A DNA stretch of 64,000 bases from Deltaproteobacteria bacterium (GTDB lineage Bacteria > Desulfobacterota > Syntrophobacteria > Syntrophobacterales > Thermodesulforhabdaceae): NCBI GenBank assembly GCA_019309115.1, contig JAFDGW010000002.1:32006-96005 (forward strand), given 5' to 3'. Position 1 is the stretch's first letter. Every line of letters starts with the position of its first letter. The translations under genes were made by a program, and so were the position numbers. The notes under the pieces were generated by a model. That model was not told where the DNA came from, did not search any database, and saw only the letters and a program-made list of their open reading frames with translations. Shown in pieces: positions 33,983 to 43,872 of this stretch.

Positions 33983-36751
33983 ATGAAAAAAGCCTTGAAC
34001 TTCGGTTATGATTGTCTTTATCGCTTGGCAATGTGGTCAGCTCATCATCCCAAGCGGGTAATAGCTGTGTCAATCGCGTTATTTCTTCTTTCGGTGGCGT
34101 ACACCGTTGCCAAACTGGATTTTAAAACAAGCCGGAACGATCTGGTACAGCAGAATGAGCCAGTTGTTCAAAGATTTAAAGAAATTTCTGAAGATTTTGG
34201 CAGGATAACCAACGTTATTGTGGTGGTCGAAGGAAATGATCTCGATAGAATGAAGGATTTTGCTGTCCAGCTCGCCAAGCGCCTGAAGCAAGAACCACAA
34301 TACTTCGGAAACATTTTTTACCGCTTGGATACATCAAGCCTCGAAGGGAAAAAACTCTTATTCTTATCACCCAAAGAACTGGAAGACCTCAGGGATAAAC
34401 TAAAAGACTACAACGAACTCATAGAAGAACTAGCCTTCGAACCTTCCCTTGCGACCATACTTCGCTATGTCAACCAAAAGATAAGCGAAGCAACGGTTAG
34501 CCACATAGTAAAGGGTTTTCTCGGCCAAGAATCGGATGACAAAAAAAAGGATGGGAAAAAAGAGCGAGATCCTGTGGATCTGAGCTTCCTCAGGTCTCTG
34601 CTTACGGAACTAAAAGCATCGCTTGAGCCTAACTACCGCTTCCACAGCCCGTGGGACACCTTTTTCAAAGCCAGCAAGAGGTTTTCATATGATGGCTTTT
34701 TAGTGTCCGACGATGAACGATTTCTCTACATCACCCTCGAAGCAAAGAGCCAAAAAAAGGGATTCACTAAGAAAAAAGCCCCTCTTGACAGGTTAAGAGC
34801 TCATATAAAGGAACTCAGGGCTCAATCATTTGCCGATATTTCCGCGGGTGTCACTGGTGGCGTGGCTCTTGCGACCGATGAAATGAGCCGGGCCATGACG
34901 GACACTAAGATTGCAACGATCGTGGCCATCATTGGCATTACACTACTTTTTATTGTAGTGTTCAGGCAGGTGCATAACCCCTTTTTGGTTATGGTCACTC
35001 TTATAATGTCCTTAGGTTGGACCTTCGGCTGGCTGACGCTTACTGTGGGCTACTTAAACATACTGTCCGTTACATTTACGCCGATACTTTTGGGGCTGGG
35101 TGTTGACTTTGGAATCCACATACTGGCGAGGTTCATCGAGGAAAGGGAACGTGGTCTGGAATGTATTGATTCACTCCACCATTCCGTAGCCTTTACCGGC
35201 AAAGCTGTAATTCTGGGGGCATTGACCACGGCATTTGCTTTTTTTGCCCTTATGCTGGCTCGGTTTCGAGGAATTCAGGAGCTCGGTTTCATAGTTGGTT
35301 GTGGTGTGCTGTTTTCACTTCTTGCCACCTTCACGGTCCTGCCTGCTCTCATGTCCATGATGGAAAAGTGCCTACATTCGCAAAATCAGAAGAAGCGGTT
35401 AGCCATAAATCTGGACTTTCCTTTCCTGACGTCAATGCTAAGGCATTACCGCATAATTGAAGGGGCAACGCTTATCGTAACAGCCTTTGCTCTTTTTTGG
35501 ATTCCCAGGGTTCATTTCGATTACAACCTACTAAAGCTTCAGGCAAGAGGCACGGAATCGGTCGTTTGGGAAGAAAAAATCATCGGTGAATCTGGACGTT
35601 CATCGTGGTTTGCGGTAACCACGGCAGACAACATCGATGAACTCAGGCTCAAACATGCCGCTTTTGAAAAACTTCCGGCTGTAAGGAAGGTTGACAGCTT
35701 AGCCGATCTTTTGCCAGAGGATCAGCAAAGGCGTATTGATCTGGTCCATAGCATCAAACCCTACGTGCCGGACATGGACCTTGGCAACATTGAACCGGAA
35801 TCGGTTGATTTGGAAGAGCTTATAGACCTTCTCGAAAAGATAAAGTTCAAGTTGAGATCCGATACCAAGTGGGATCCGGCAAAAAAGCCGAGTGAGCAGG
35901 AAATCGCCGCAACCAGAAAGGCATTGCTGGAGGCTTTGGACACTCTTAAATCGGCGCCGCAAAATGAAAATATTCGATCAAAGCTAAGGCTCTTCGAAAA
36001 AAAACTCTTTGAGGACTTTGGTAGCAAATTCGATCTGCTGAGAAACAATGTTGACCCCCCTGGACCGATTAGGGAATCTGATATTCCGGTCCAGCTTTTA
36101 TCTCGCTTTAAGGGTAAGAGCGGGCGGTATCTGATCCAAATTTACTCAAGGAAAAACATTTGGGAAAAGGAAAACATGGAAGAATTCGTGCGTGAGCTTA
36201 GATCGGTAGACCCACAAGTTACGGGTTCACCGGTAGTCGGTTATATTGCCATACGGGCAATGCAAAAGGGTTACCTAGAAGGAAGTATCTATGCCTTCTC
36301 TGTCATTTTACTGGTTTTGATTTTATCCTTCCGACGCCCTTCACACGTACTTTACGCTGTGACACCTCTGGCCATCACCGTCATCTGGACACTCGGGTTC
36401 ATGGGACTTTTTGATATACCTTTTAATTTGGCCAATGTTATAGCCATGCCGCTCGTTCTTGGCATCGTGGTCGATGACGGAATCCACATAACTCACCGTT
36501 ATCTTGAAAGGGACGAAAACCCCTATCTGGCAGTGAAAGGCGGAATAGGACGAGCAATTTCTCTTACTTCATGGACAACAATGATCGGTTTTGGAAGCCT
36601 TATGCTCGCACGGCACTACGGCATTTTTACTCTTGGTGTTCTCGTAACCGTTTCGGTTGGTATCGCCTGGTTTATATCTTTAATTGGATTGCCATCGATG
36701 CTGGTTCATATCAACGTAGCGAGGAAGAAAGCCTATTCTGGTCATAATTAA
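33983..36751 (+). CDS. hpnN: Hopanoid-associated RND (MMPL) transporter HpnN
   Basis: Inner-membrane transporter of 922 residues that moves hopanoids to the outer membrane in bacteria where it has been studied. The protein is two RND halves: a membrane helix near 15-40, a large periplasmic loop, then helices with IVAIIGITLLFIVVFR and a sterol-sensing-like region LLGLGVDFGIHILARFIEER; the second half repeats this with LVLGIVVDDGIHITHRYLER and ends in further helices. The charged residues of the two transmembrane relay segments (GVDFGIH, VVDDGIH) are intact. Preceded by a radical SAM gene (21-base gap) and followed by a TolC-like gene. Confidence 0.92.
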   Translation: MKKALNFGYDCLYRLAMWSAHHPKRVIAVSIALFLLSVAYTVAKLDFKTSRNDLVQQNEPVVQRFKEISEDFGRITNVIVVVEGNDLDRMKDFAVQLAKRLKQEPQYFGNIFYRLDTSSLEGKKLLFLSPKELEDLRDKLKDYNELIEELAFEPSLATILRYVNQKISEATVSHIVKGFLGQESDDKKKDGKKERDPVDLSFLRSLLTELKASLEPNYRFHSPWDTFFKASKRFSYDGFLVSDDERFLYITLEAKSQKKGFTKKKAPLDRLRAHIKELRAQSFADISAGVTGGVALATDEMSRAMTDTKIATIVAIIGITLLFIVVFRQVHNPFLVMVTLIMSLGWTFGWLTLTVGYLNILSVTFTPILLGLGVDFGIHILARFIEERERGLECIDSLHHSVAFTGKAVILGALTTAFAFFALMLARFRGIQELGFIVGCGVLFSLLATFTVLPALMSMMEKCLHSQNQKKRLAINLDFPFLTSMLRHYRIIEGATLIVTAFALFWIPRVHFDYNLLKLQARGTESVVWEEKIIGESGRSSWFAVTTADNIDELRLKHAAFEKLPAVRKVDSLADLLPEDQQRRIDLVHSIKPYVPDMDLGNIEPESVDLEELIDLLEKIKFKLRSDTKWDPAKKPSEQEIAATRKALLEALDTLKSAPQNENIRSKLRLFEKKLFEDFGSKFDLLRNNVDPPGPIRESDIPVQLLSRFKGKSGRYLIQIYSRKNIWEKENMEEFVRELRSVDPQVTGSPVVGYIAIRAMQKGYLEGSIYAFSVILLVLILSFRRPSHVLYAVTPLAITVIWTLGFMGLFDIPFNLANVIAMPLVLGIVVDDGIHITHRYLERDENPYLAVKGGIGRAISLTSWTTMIGFGSLMLARHYGIFTLGVLVTVSVGIAWFISLIGLPSMLVHINVARKKAYSGHN

Positions 36752-36762
36752 CGCCTCCTAGG

Positions 36763-36802
36763 AATTTTAGCCCTATTTGGAATTTCTAAACAGGCTAAAA
36801 TT
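36763..36802 (+). promoter_or_regulatory. Perfect 10-bp inverted repeat between hpnN and the TolC-like gene
   Basis: AATTTTAGCC at 36763-36772 pairs with GGCTAAAATT at 36793-36802 across a 20-base loop. No T-tract follows, so it is not a canonical terminator. It may be an attenuator, an RNA processing site or a regulator site. The role is unproven. Confidence 0.55.
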
Positions 36803-36867
36803 GTGTATGTTAACGAAGTTTGGGGCTTCCGAAAGATCGTAAACCAGATAAGATCGGAGGGTTGCAA

Positions 36868-38217
36868 ATGTCCGGGAAAATCGTCCGAACTGTCGGTTTG
36901 ATGGTTTTAGTCTTTTTATTGCTCGTCAGCCCCGGGCTGGCAAAGAAGGTTTCCCTCGAGGAATGTGTGAAACTTGCAGTTAAAAACTATCCGGCAGTGC
37001 AAAAAGGATTGTACGACATAGAAGGCGCCCGATGGGAGTTAACGAAAGCAAAACTCAACAGATGGCCCAGCATGGAATTATTTAACCTAATGGGCGTTGT
37101 CCCCGATGCGGAAGGTGATGCCATAACAGGTGATACGAAGGGCGGTGAATACGGCTTCTTTAACAAGCTTGACCTGAAGATATCTCTGCCCCTTATAACT
37201 TTCGGTCGTATAAAACACGGTATTAAAGCAGCGGAAAAGGGCGTTGAAATGGAACAAGCTGCACATTCGGCCACCCTCAACGACGTCGTTTACAGGGTTC
37301 ACAAGCTCTATTACGGCCTGGTTCTTGCCGCACAGCTTCGGAAATCCATTGTAGACTTAAGGGATCGTTTCGAAGAAGCTTACGACATAGCCGAAGAAAG
37401 GCTTAATAAGGGCGAAGGCAATGTTACGGAAGCAGACGTCTTGAAGTTGAAGATAGGTCTTGCTGGAATGGAAGAAGGCGTTCGCAAACTTGACAGACAA
37501 ATAAACACCGCCCGAGAAGCCTTGATGAAGCTAATCGGCTGGAAAGAATCATCGCCCGTGGAACCCCAAGACAAACGGGTAAAACCGGTAAAACTCGATC
37601 TCGAACCTGTTGAAAAGTACGTGAACCTAGCTCTGAAGAACAACCCGGAAGTCAAACGACTTGAAGCTGCTGTTCGTGCCGCAAGGGAGGAATATTTATC
37701 GGAAAAGGCAAAATATTATCCGATGCTACTAGCAGTTGGCGGAGTAAAATACGCAGTGGCACCGGGAAGAGAGGATCAGGACAATCCTTTCCTGTGTGAT
37801 GAATATAACTACTTCGATGTTGGAGCAGCCCTGGCGGTAAAGTGGAACATGAATCTATTCGAAACGAGGGCCGATGTTCTTAAAAAACGAGCCCGCTTTA
37901 TGAGCCTTCAAAAGCAGTTGGAAGAACTAAAACAAGGAATCACCGTTAAGGTACACGAAGCCTACGAGAAAGTTATTGAAAGAAAAGGCAACCTGAATTC
38001 CAGCTGGGAATCTCGCAAAGCGGGCCGAGCACTTTTGATTCTCAGCGTTACCAACTTCAAGTTCGGAATCGGTTCGGGTAAAGACGTTTTCGATGGTCTG
38101 AGCATTTATGCCCGCACTGCGGATGATTATTACAGGGCTGTGTTTGAATACAACATGGCTGTTGCCAAACTGAAGAACCTGACGGGAACCCTGATCCCTA
38201 CTGAAGGCGGGAGATGA
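36868..38217 (+). CDS. TolC-family outer-membrane protein
   Basis: 449 residues from ATG 36868 (GGAGGG upstream); a TTG at 36820 is in frame. The signal peptide is GLMVLVFLLLVSPGLAKKV. The body is mostly long helices with the TolC repeats VSLEECVKLAVKNYPAVQKG and YVNLALKNNPEVKRLEAAV, as in outer-membrane channel proteins. It follows hpnN in the same direction with a hairpin in the 116-base gap. Its partner might be HpnN or a distant exporter. Assignment to a specific substrate is not possible. Confidence 0.85.
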   Translation: MSGKIVRTVGLMVLVFLLLVSPGLAKKVSLEECVKLAVKNYPAVQKGLYDIEGARWELTKAKLNRWPSMELFNLMGVVPDAEGDAITGDTKGGEYGFFNKLDLKISLPLITFGRIKHGIKAAEKGVEMEQAAHSATLNDVVYRVHKLYYGLVLAAQLRKSIVDLRDRFEEAYDIAEERLNKGEGNVTEADVLKLKIGLAGMEEGVRKLDRQINTAREALMKLIGWKESSPVEPQDKRVKPVKLDLEPVEKYVNLALKNNPEVKRLEAAVRAAREEYLSEKAKYYPMLLAVGGVKYAVAPGREDQDNPFLCDEYNYFDVGAALAVKWNMNLFETRADVLKKRARFMSLQKQLEELKQGITVKVHEAYEKVIERKGNLNSSWESRKAGRALLILSVTNFKFGIGSGKDVFDGLSIYARTADDYYRAVFEYNMAVAKLKNLTGTLIPTEGGR

Positions 38218-38262
38218 TTTTAGAGATAGCTGATATCGGAAAAGCTTGTCGGATTAAACCGC

Positions 38263-39600
38263 ATGAAAAGAACGTTTGCCATTGAAACTCTTGGTTGCAA
38301 GGTAAATCAATGTGAATCTTCCTACTTGATAGAACTCCTGATAAACGCCGGTTACAGTAAGGTCGGATTTTCAGAAAAGGCTGATATTTACATTGTCCAT
38401 GGATGTGCCGTAACAGCACGGGCTTCTTATGAAACTCGGCAGCTTCTTAATAGGGCCCACAGGACTAACCCTAATGCCATGGCCTACGTAGTGTTGGGAT
38501 GTGCCGCCCAGTTCGAAGGGGAAAAACTGGCACAACGAGGCCTTGTTACGCACGCTCTGGGCAATATGGAAAAGTACGAAATAGTATCATTTATGAGAAA
38601 TGCAGAAGCGTTGCATGACGTCCCTTGCATTGCTCTGTCTGATCCTCGAAAATACGACCGCATGATCCCACTTGAAAACCGTTCCATGCTTGAAGATCGC
38701 TCCAGGGCCTATTTGAAGATCCAGGACGGCTGCAACGCTTTTTGTTCTTATTGCATCGTACCTTACCTGCGTGGTCAAAGCCGTAGCTTGCCTCTACAAC
38801 AAGTACTGGAACAAATGCAACGCCTCCTTGAACAGGGCTTTCGAGAAGTAGTCCTAACGGGAATTCACCTCGGGAAATGGGGACACGAATTCTCCCTCGC
38901 CCTGGTCGATCTCTTGCGAGAGCTGAGTCGCAAAAGAGTTGTTCCACCTAGGTTGCGCCTGAGTTCACTGGAACCCATGGAATGTACCAACGAGCTGCTA
39001 GGATTTCTCGAAACTAAGGAATGGTTCTGTCATCACTTCCATATTCCCCTTCAGAGCGGTTCTGACAAAATTTTAAAACGAATGAACCGGCATTACACGA
39101 CCGAGTTCTACAGCGAGACTGTGCACAAAGTCCGCCATGTGTTTCCGAATGCTGCCATAGGAGCCGATGTCATGGTGGGCTTTCCCGGCGAAACAGACGA
39201 AGATTTCAAAAGAACCTGCAATCTTATCGAAAGACTTCCCTTAACCTATCTCCACGTTTTTCCTTTTTCTCCGCGAGCAGGAACGCGATGTTATGAATGG
39301 TCCGGAGATCAGGTTCCACGATCAGTCCGCAAAGAACGGGCCCGTTATCTGAGGCAGATTGCCCGCCGGAAAAAGCTCGCATTTCTCGAATCGCAAGTTG
39401 GGAAGGTGCTGGAAGTAATCCTGGAGCGGAAAGAACAGAGTACCTGGTGGCGAGGGACATCGAGAAATTACGTTTCTACTCGGGTACAAGTTGGGAAAGA
39501 TGATGAATTCCTTAAGGGACAACAGGCCCTAGTCAAGGTTGAAAGAATCGATGCTCACAATGAAATTGCCGAGGGTAGCCTGATCAAACTAGTCATCTGA
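38263..39600 (+). CDS. mtaB: tRNA (t6A37) methylthiotransferase MtaB
   Basis: Radical SAM enzyme that adds a methylthio group to t6A at position 37 of tRNA. 445 residues. The N-terminal UPF0004 domain has the cluster cysteines C12 and C17 in LGCKVNQCES and a third in YVVLGCAAQ. The radical SAM cluster is CNAFCSYC near 165. The C-terminal TRAM region follows FLESQVGKVLEVILER. Length and start (ATG 38263) are typical of MtaB rather than MiaB. Its end overlaps the convergent DUF6178 gene by eight bases. Confidence 0.9.
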   Translation: MKRTFAIETLGCKVNQCESSYLIELLINAGYSKVGFSEKADIYIVHGCAVTARASYETRQLLNRAHRTNPNAMAYVVLGCAAQFEGEKLAQRGLVTHALGNMEKYEIVSFMRNAEALHDVPCIALSDPRKYDRMIPLENRSMLEDRSRAYLKIQDGCNAFCSYCIVPYLRGQSRSLPLQQVLEQMQRLLEQGFREVVLTGIHLGKWGHEFSLALVDLLRELSRKRVVPPRLRLSSLEPMECTNELLGFLETKEWFCHHFHIPLQSGSDKILKRMNRHYTTEFYSETVHKVRHVFPNAAIGADVMVGFPGETDEDFKRTCNLIERLPLTYLHVFPFSPRAGTRCYEWSGDQVPRSVRKERARYLRQIARRKKLAFLESQVGKVLEVILERKEQSTWWRGTSRNYVSTRVQVGKDDEFLKGQQALVKVERIDAHNEIAEGSLIKLVI

Positions 39601-41320
39601 AGATGAAAAACCTAACCCATCTGGGATCAGGCGGTTCCTGAGCACTGCAAAGTTCTGACATTTCCTCCTTATACTCGTCAAAAATCGGTTCAAGATAGCG
39701 CTCCAGAGATTTTTGCCAGTTTTCCCCAGGTATGTTCATATTAAGGACATTTCTAATATAAGGCAGCAACGTTGAAGGGTGGAGCTTTCTGTACAATACG
39801 GGCCACTCCTTGACCGGCAGAGGTCTAACGATCCACCGGTTCGATCCGGACATCATAGCGTTGGCAGCGGCCGTGAAAAGCAGGTGAGTCACGGTTAGGT
39901 CATTTAGAGTCAGCACTTGCCCATCCCGCCAGAGCTCCAGCTCGATCTGATTCCAATCGATTTTCATAAGTCCCATAACGGCGCCAAGACAGGCAATGGT
40001 ATCAAGGTCAGCTGAAGCTTCCGCAATATCTGTCGTGGTTCTAAAAAAGTCTTGTCGTGGATTCCACGAAGATACCGTCGCATTCAGCGGCGCTTTTCTG
40101 TAAAACATCGGAAACCGTTCAGAAAGGGCTTCTAGGGTTTCGTACCATGGTGGCTCAAGGAGATTCATTCCCGTTGGGCAATGTGCCAGCCAGCCATGCT
40201 GGATGAGACGTCTAGCCCGCCGTCCAAGCCTATGAATGAGGCCAAACCCAACTCGGAATATGTGTTCTAGAAATACATTATTCACCACCTTCACCGCTTG
40301 GTCTCGTTGTCCGCCGGATAAAAAGTGCAGTCCCAAATTGAGGGTGGCGTAAACCTTGTCCAGAGCTTCGGTCCTTTGATCTGGATCGCCAACAAACACA
40401 CCATCGGCAATAATTACTCTATTGGCAAGAGCCACCAGCTCAAGGCGAAGCTGATCGGTTAGTGTGGCAGAGTCGATTGATTCCATCACCTGCTTCAAAA
40501 AATCCGACCTTCCCGAATGTACCAACGGAAACGAAGCAACAGACGGTTCCTCATCGTACTCTCCGGTCGGAGTGTTTGGAGCTCTGTAGAGCTCTCGTTG
40601 AACAATATCGTTCGGTTCCATCGGGGCATAAATTTCAATGGCATCATAATAGTCCGGAATGGCCAGATCTTCGAGCCTCCCACGATGAAATCTGTACGCT
40701 TCCTCTTCAACCTCTGCATCTAGTGCTAGCATAGCATGTTCCATAACTTCACGGTAGTAAGTATAATTAGTCTCATAAAGTATGGACAGAATATGCTTTA
40801 TTAATTCCTCGTACTGAGGGTACTTGCATTCCCAAAAGTAAGTATCATCAATTGTGTTCGGAGGAAGGTAATCACGTGCTTCGGTTAAATCAATATCATC
40901 AGGCTTCACGGCAACTCTCAGCCATTTTTTCACAAGAGAAATGAGAAAGAAAAATTCCACGCCGTAAAGCCATCTGACCAGCGGTTCATATCCACTTCTT
41001 GCCAATCTTTCCAGCCATTCAATTCCCTGCGCAGGAAGAATTCTGTCCTTTTTCCAGCATTCCATATCGAAAAAGTGTACCCACTGTTCCATACTGGCCA
41101 GCGAAAGGAGTGGAAGAGCATCGTCAGGGCCTATTTCCATTACCGTAACGTACAAATCCTGCTCCGGCATGGACCTCACAACCGCAACGGCATCCGATCT
41201 ATCCAAGATGGCTTCCATACGCTCCTTTGCCGGAAGCGTCATAATAGCTTTGGCAAACTCCTTAGGGGGTAACTTTTTCTTACGAATCTCATCGAGATAA
41301 ACTATTTTGCTTTCGTTCAT
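39593..41320 (-). CDS. DUF6178 family protein
   Basis: About 575 residues from ATG 41320 (MNESKIVYLDEIRKKKL); the frame reaches further upstream but lacks a ribosome site. The protein is largely helical, with segments such as LPAKERMEAILDRSDAVAVV and RLIQHGWLAHCPTGMNLL, and has no signal peptide, membrane helix or cofactor motif that I can identify. Similar large proteins occur in Desulfobacterota. Function unknown. It converges on mtaB with an eight-base overlap and has a 180-base gap to the EamA gene, in which I see no feature. Confidence 0.75.
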   Translation of the reverse strand: MNESKIVYLDEIRKKKLPPKEFAKAIMTLPAKERMEAILDRSDAVAVVRSMPEQDLYVTVMEIGPDDALPLLSLASMEQWVHFFDMECWKKDRILPAQGIEWLERLARSGYEPLVRWLYGVEFFFLISLVKKWLRVAVKPDDIDLTEARDYLPPNTIDDTYFWECKYPQYEELIKHILSILYETNYTYYREVMEHAMLALDAEVEEEAYRFHRGRLEDLAIPDYYDAIEIYAPMEPNDIVQRELYRAPNTPTGEYDEEPSVASFPLVHSGRSDFLKQVMESIDSATLTDQLRLELVALANRVIIADGVFVGDPDQRTEALDKVYATLNLGLHFLSGGQRDQAVKVVNNVFLEHIFRVGFGLIHRLGRRARRLIQHGWLAHCPTGMNLLEPPWYETLEALSERFPMFYRKAPLNATVSSWNPRQDFFRTTTDIAEASADLDTIACLGAVMGLMKIDWNQIELELWRDGQVLTLNDLTVTHLLFTAAANAMMSGSNRWIVRPLPVKEWPVLYRKLHPSTLLPYIRNVLNMNIPGENWQKSLERYLEPIFDEYKEEMSELCSAQEPPDPRWVRFFIFR

Positions 41321-41500
41321 AACGTCCCCGCAACGAGAATAATTTACCGCACAAATCAAATGATAATCACGACGCGATTGAAGGCAACAAAACAATGGAT
41401 ACTTCTAAAACCCGTCAGCGTTTAATCACGTGTTAATCGGTCATGGACAACGGAATTTCGCCTTATTGAATATCTTTCTACAATAACGCAAAGCTTTTCA

Positions 41501-42436
41501 TCATCTAGTAACCAGGCGAAAGCCACCTTCCAGAATTGTCATGAATTTGATGTTTTGACTCATCAGCACTCCGATGCCTATAAGTACCACACCCAACATT
41601 TGTATCTCATTGAGGGTTTCCCCCATAAACAACCAGTCCAGAAACAGTGCAAATACTGGAATGGTGTTGGCAATGGCAGATGCTTTTGTGGCCGAGGTAT
41701 TGGCTATGCCATAGTTGTAAAAAGCATAAGCAAATACGGTTACTCCTAGCCCAAGGTAAAGTATTGCCAGCATAGGTTCGATTTTAAACACCAGGTTTCT
41801 GGAATCGTCGAAAAATAAAAAGAGAGGCACGAAAAAAATCGCGCCTACAAAACTCCCAACAGCCGTTAGGAAAAAAGCACCGTAACGATCGCACAGAAAG
41901 CGAACGATCAATGCATAGCCCGTGGACATGAGCATGGCCATAAATTCCAGAAAGTTCCCTAGAGCCGGATTAGGACTGTTAGTGGAAGGAACGCTGGCAT
42001 AGGTTAGTAAAAATACGCCACACACGGAAATCAAGAGCCCTGCAATCACTATAACACTAAGTCTTTCTTCCGAAAAATGAATGGGTACAATCTTTTTCAG
42101 TGCGGCAGCAGAAACACCTACCATAAGCGGCAATGTCGCCACTATCAGGGATGCCTGTCCGGCAGTTGTATACCTGAGAGCGTTAGTCTCGAAAAGGAAG
42201 TAAAAACATGGCTCGAATAGAGCCATTGGAATCAGCAGTTTCAAATCTCTCCAATACCACACATTAGGTTTGATGGCTGGCCACATAATTATAAAAGCTA
42301 TGGAACCAATAACCATTCGGCCTGCTATCACCAGATAAGGTGAATACTCAAAAAGCGCAATCTTCTGGGCTACAAAAGATCCACCCCACAGAGCCATCGC
42401 GACAATCAAACCGACGTATGCAAGAGCCTGTTTCAC
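41501..42436 (-). CDS. EamA/DMT-family transporter
   Basis: 311 residues with about ten membrane helices in two EamA repeats; for example LIVAMALWGGSFVAQKIAL and VFAYAFYNYGIANTSATKAS. It belongs to the drug/metabolite exporter superfamily, whose members export amino acids, nucleosides or lipids. Its start overlaps the end of the NodT-type outer-membrane lipoprotein gene by four bases (ATGA), an unusual partnership because DMT exporters normally work alone. Substrate unknown. Confidence 0.88.
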   Translation of the reverse strand: MKQALAYVGLIVAMALWGGSFVAQKIALFEYSPYLVIAGRMVIGSIAFIIMWPAIKPNVWYWRDLKLLIPMALFEPCFYFLFETNALRYTTAGQASLIVATLPLMVGVSAAALKKIVPIHFSEERLSVIVIAGLLISVCGVFLLTYASVPSTNSPNPALGNFLEFMAMLMSTGYALIVRFLCDRYGAFFLTAVGSFVGAIFFVPLFLFFDDSRNLVFKIEPMLAILYLGLGVTVFAYAFYNYGIANTSATKASAIANTIPVFALFLDWLFMGETLNEIQMLGVVLIGIGVLMSQNIKFMTILEGGFRLVTR

Positions 42437-43872
42437 CGAGAACTAATCCTTTCTTCAACGTTATCCTGGGCTTTCCAGCTCTGCCAACCTCCACCCAATG
42501 CCTTATAAAGCCTGATAAAATTAGATGCCACCGCTCCGTTACTCTGTACCAACTCATCCTGAAATGACTGCAAAGCTCTTTGTGCCTCAAGCACTGTCGT
42601 AAAGTCAACCAACCCGGCATCATAACGATCTCGAGCAAGCTGTTCCGCACGCATTGCCGCTTCTACCGCCTTCACAAGAGCGTATTTTCGCTTTTCCTCT
42701 TGGGCAAAAGCCACGAGAACATCTTCAACTTCCTGTAAAGCCTTCAAAATGGACAATTCGTAGTTGTAAAAAGCTTGGTCTCGCCGGGCTTTCTGAGCCT
42801 GTACGTTCTTTCTAATTGCTCCCGCATCAAATACTTTCCAAGAAACACCGGGGCCCATTCTCCAAACGCGACTGGCCCATTCAAAAAGATCCCCAGCTCT
42901 TAGAGACTCAAGTCCGATTGACCCGTAAAGCCGTAGTTTCGGATAGAGTTCCGACTTTACAGCACCTATCTGTGCTGTTGCGGCAGCAAGTTCTCTTTCG
43001 GCCCGTCTAATGTCCGGCCGTTGTTTTATTACAGCGGCAGGAATGCCCACCATGAGTTTAACGGGAGGTTTTGGGACCGACGCCGGGGTGTCCACGAGCT
43101 TATCTATCTCCTGAGGCTGTTTACCCAATAATAGTGCAAGGCGGTTTTTGGCCTGCTCTATGCCGGTTTTCAAAGAAGGCACCAAGGATTTCGTATGTTC
43201 CAGGTTGTAAAGGGCTTGCTGTACGGCCAATTCGTCAACCAGTCCGGCTTCATATTTGGACCTGTTCAGTTCGTAAGTTTCCTGTTGAATCTTTATGTTT
43301 TTCTCGGCTACATCGAGGCGCGCCTGATAGGTCCTCATGGTCACATAGTTTAAAGCCACCTCTGCTGTGAGAGTTACCAGAACTTCGAAAAGCCCGGCCT
43401 CTGCAGCTTCAAGTTCAGCAATGGCTGCTTCAATGGAACGCCTTATTCCACCGAATAAGTCAATTTCCCATGATGAATCCAAGCCAAGAGAGAAAAAATT
43501 GCTGACCCGTCCGCCGCTCGAGCTCCTTTGACGGCTATACGAACCGCTTGCGTCAACAGTGGGGTACAGCTCTGCTTCTTGAACTCCGGCCAATGCCCTA
43601 GCTTCTCTGATCCGGGCAAGGGCTATCTTCACATCTAGATTACCTTGAACAGCTTCTTCCTCAAGCGATGTCAAAATGGGATCTCCCAGCACTTCCCACC
43701 ATTTCGCCAGCTTTTCCACATCCATCTGGCTTTTTTGGGAAATTGCTACACCATCTGCTCTATGCCATTTCACAGGTAACTTGACACTCGGCTTGCTGTA
43801 ATCAGGCCCTACCGTTGCGCACGATATAGTAAAAAATACCGTAATCATAATCACCAATGTTGATTTGATCAT
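42433..43872 (-). CDS. NodT-type RND efflux outer-membrane lipoprotein (TolC-like)
   Basis: 479 residues. The lipobox is FFTISCATVGPDY (Cys about 18), so the protein is a lipoprotein of the OprM/NodT group. The family pattern PDYSKPSVKLPVKWH follows, with WEVLGDPILTSLEEEAV and the later repeats LEAAEAGLFEVLVTLTAEVA and SYGSIGL. It would form the outer-membrane duct of an efflux pump. No membrane-fusion protein or RND gene adjoins it; the next leftward gene is a DMT exporter. Confidence 0.9.
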   Translation of the reverse strand: MIKSTLVIMITVFFTISCATVGPDYSKPSVKLPVKWHRADGVAISQKSQMDVEKLAKWWEVLGDPILTSLEEEAVQGNLDVKIALARIREARALAGVQEAELYPTVDASGSYSRQRSSSGGRVSNFFSLGLDSSWEIDLFGGIRRSIEAAIAELEAAEAGLFEVLVTLTAEVALNYVTMRTYQARLDVAEKNIKIQQETYELNRSKYEAGLVDELAVQQALYNLEHTKSLVPSLKTGIEQAKNRLALLLGKQPQEIDKLVDTPASVPKPPVKLMVGIPAAVIKQRPDIRRAERELAAATAQIGAVKSELYPKLRLYGSIGLESLRAGDLFEWASRVWRMGPGVSWKVFDAGAIRKNVQAQKARRDQAFYNYELSILKALQEVEDVLVAFAQEEKRKYALVKAVEAAMRAEQLARDRYDAGLVDFTTVLEAQRALQSFQDELVQSNGAVASNFIRLYKALGGGWQSWKAQDNVEERISSR

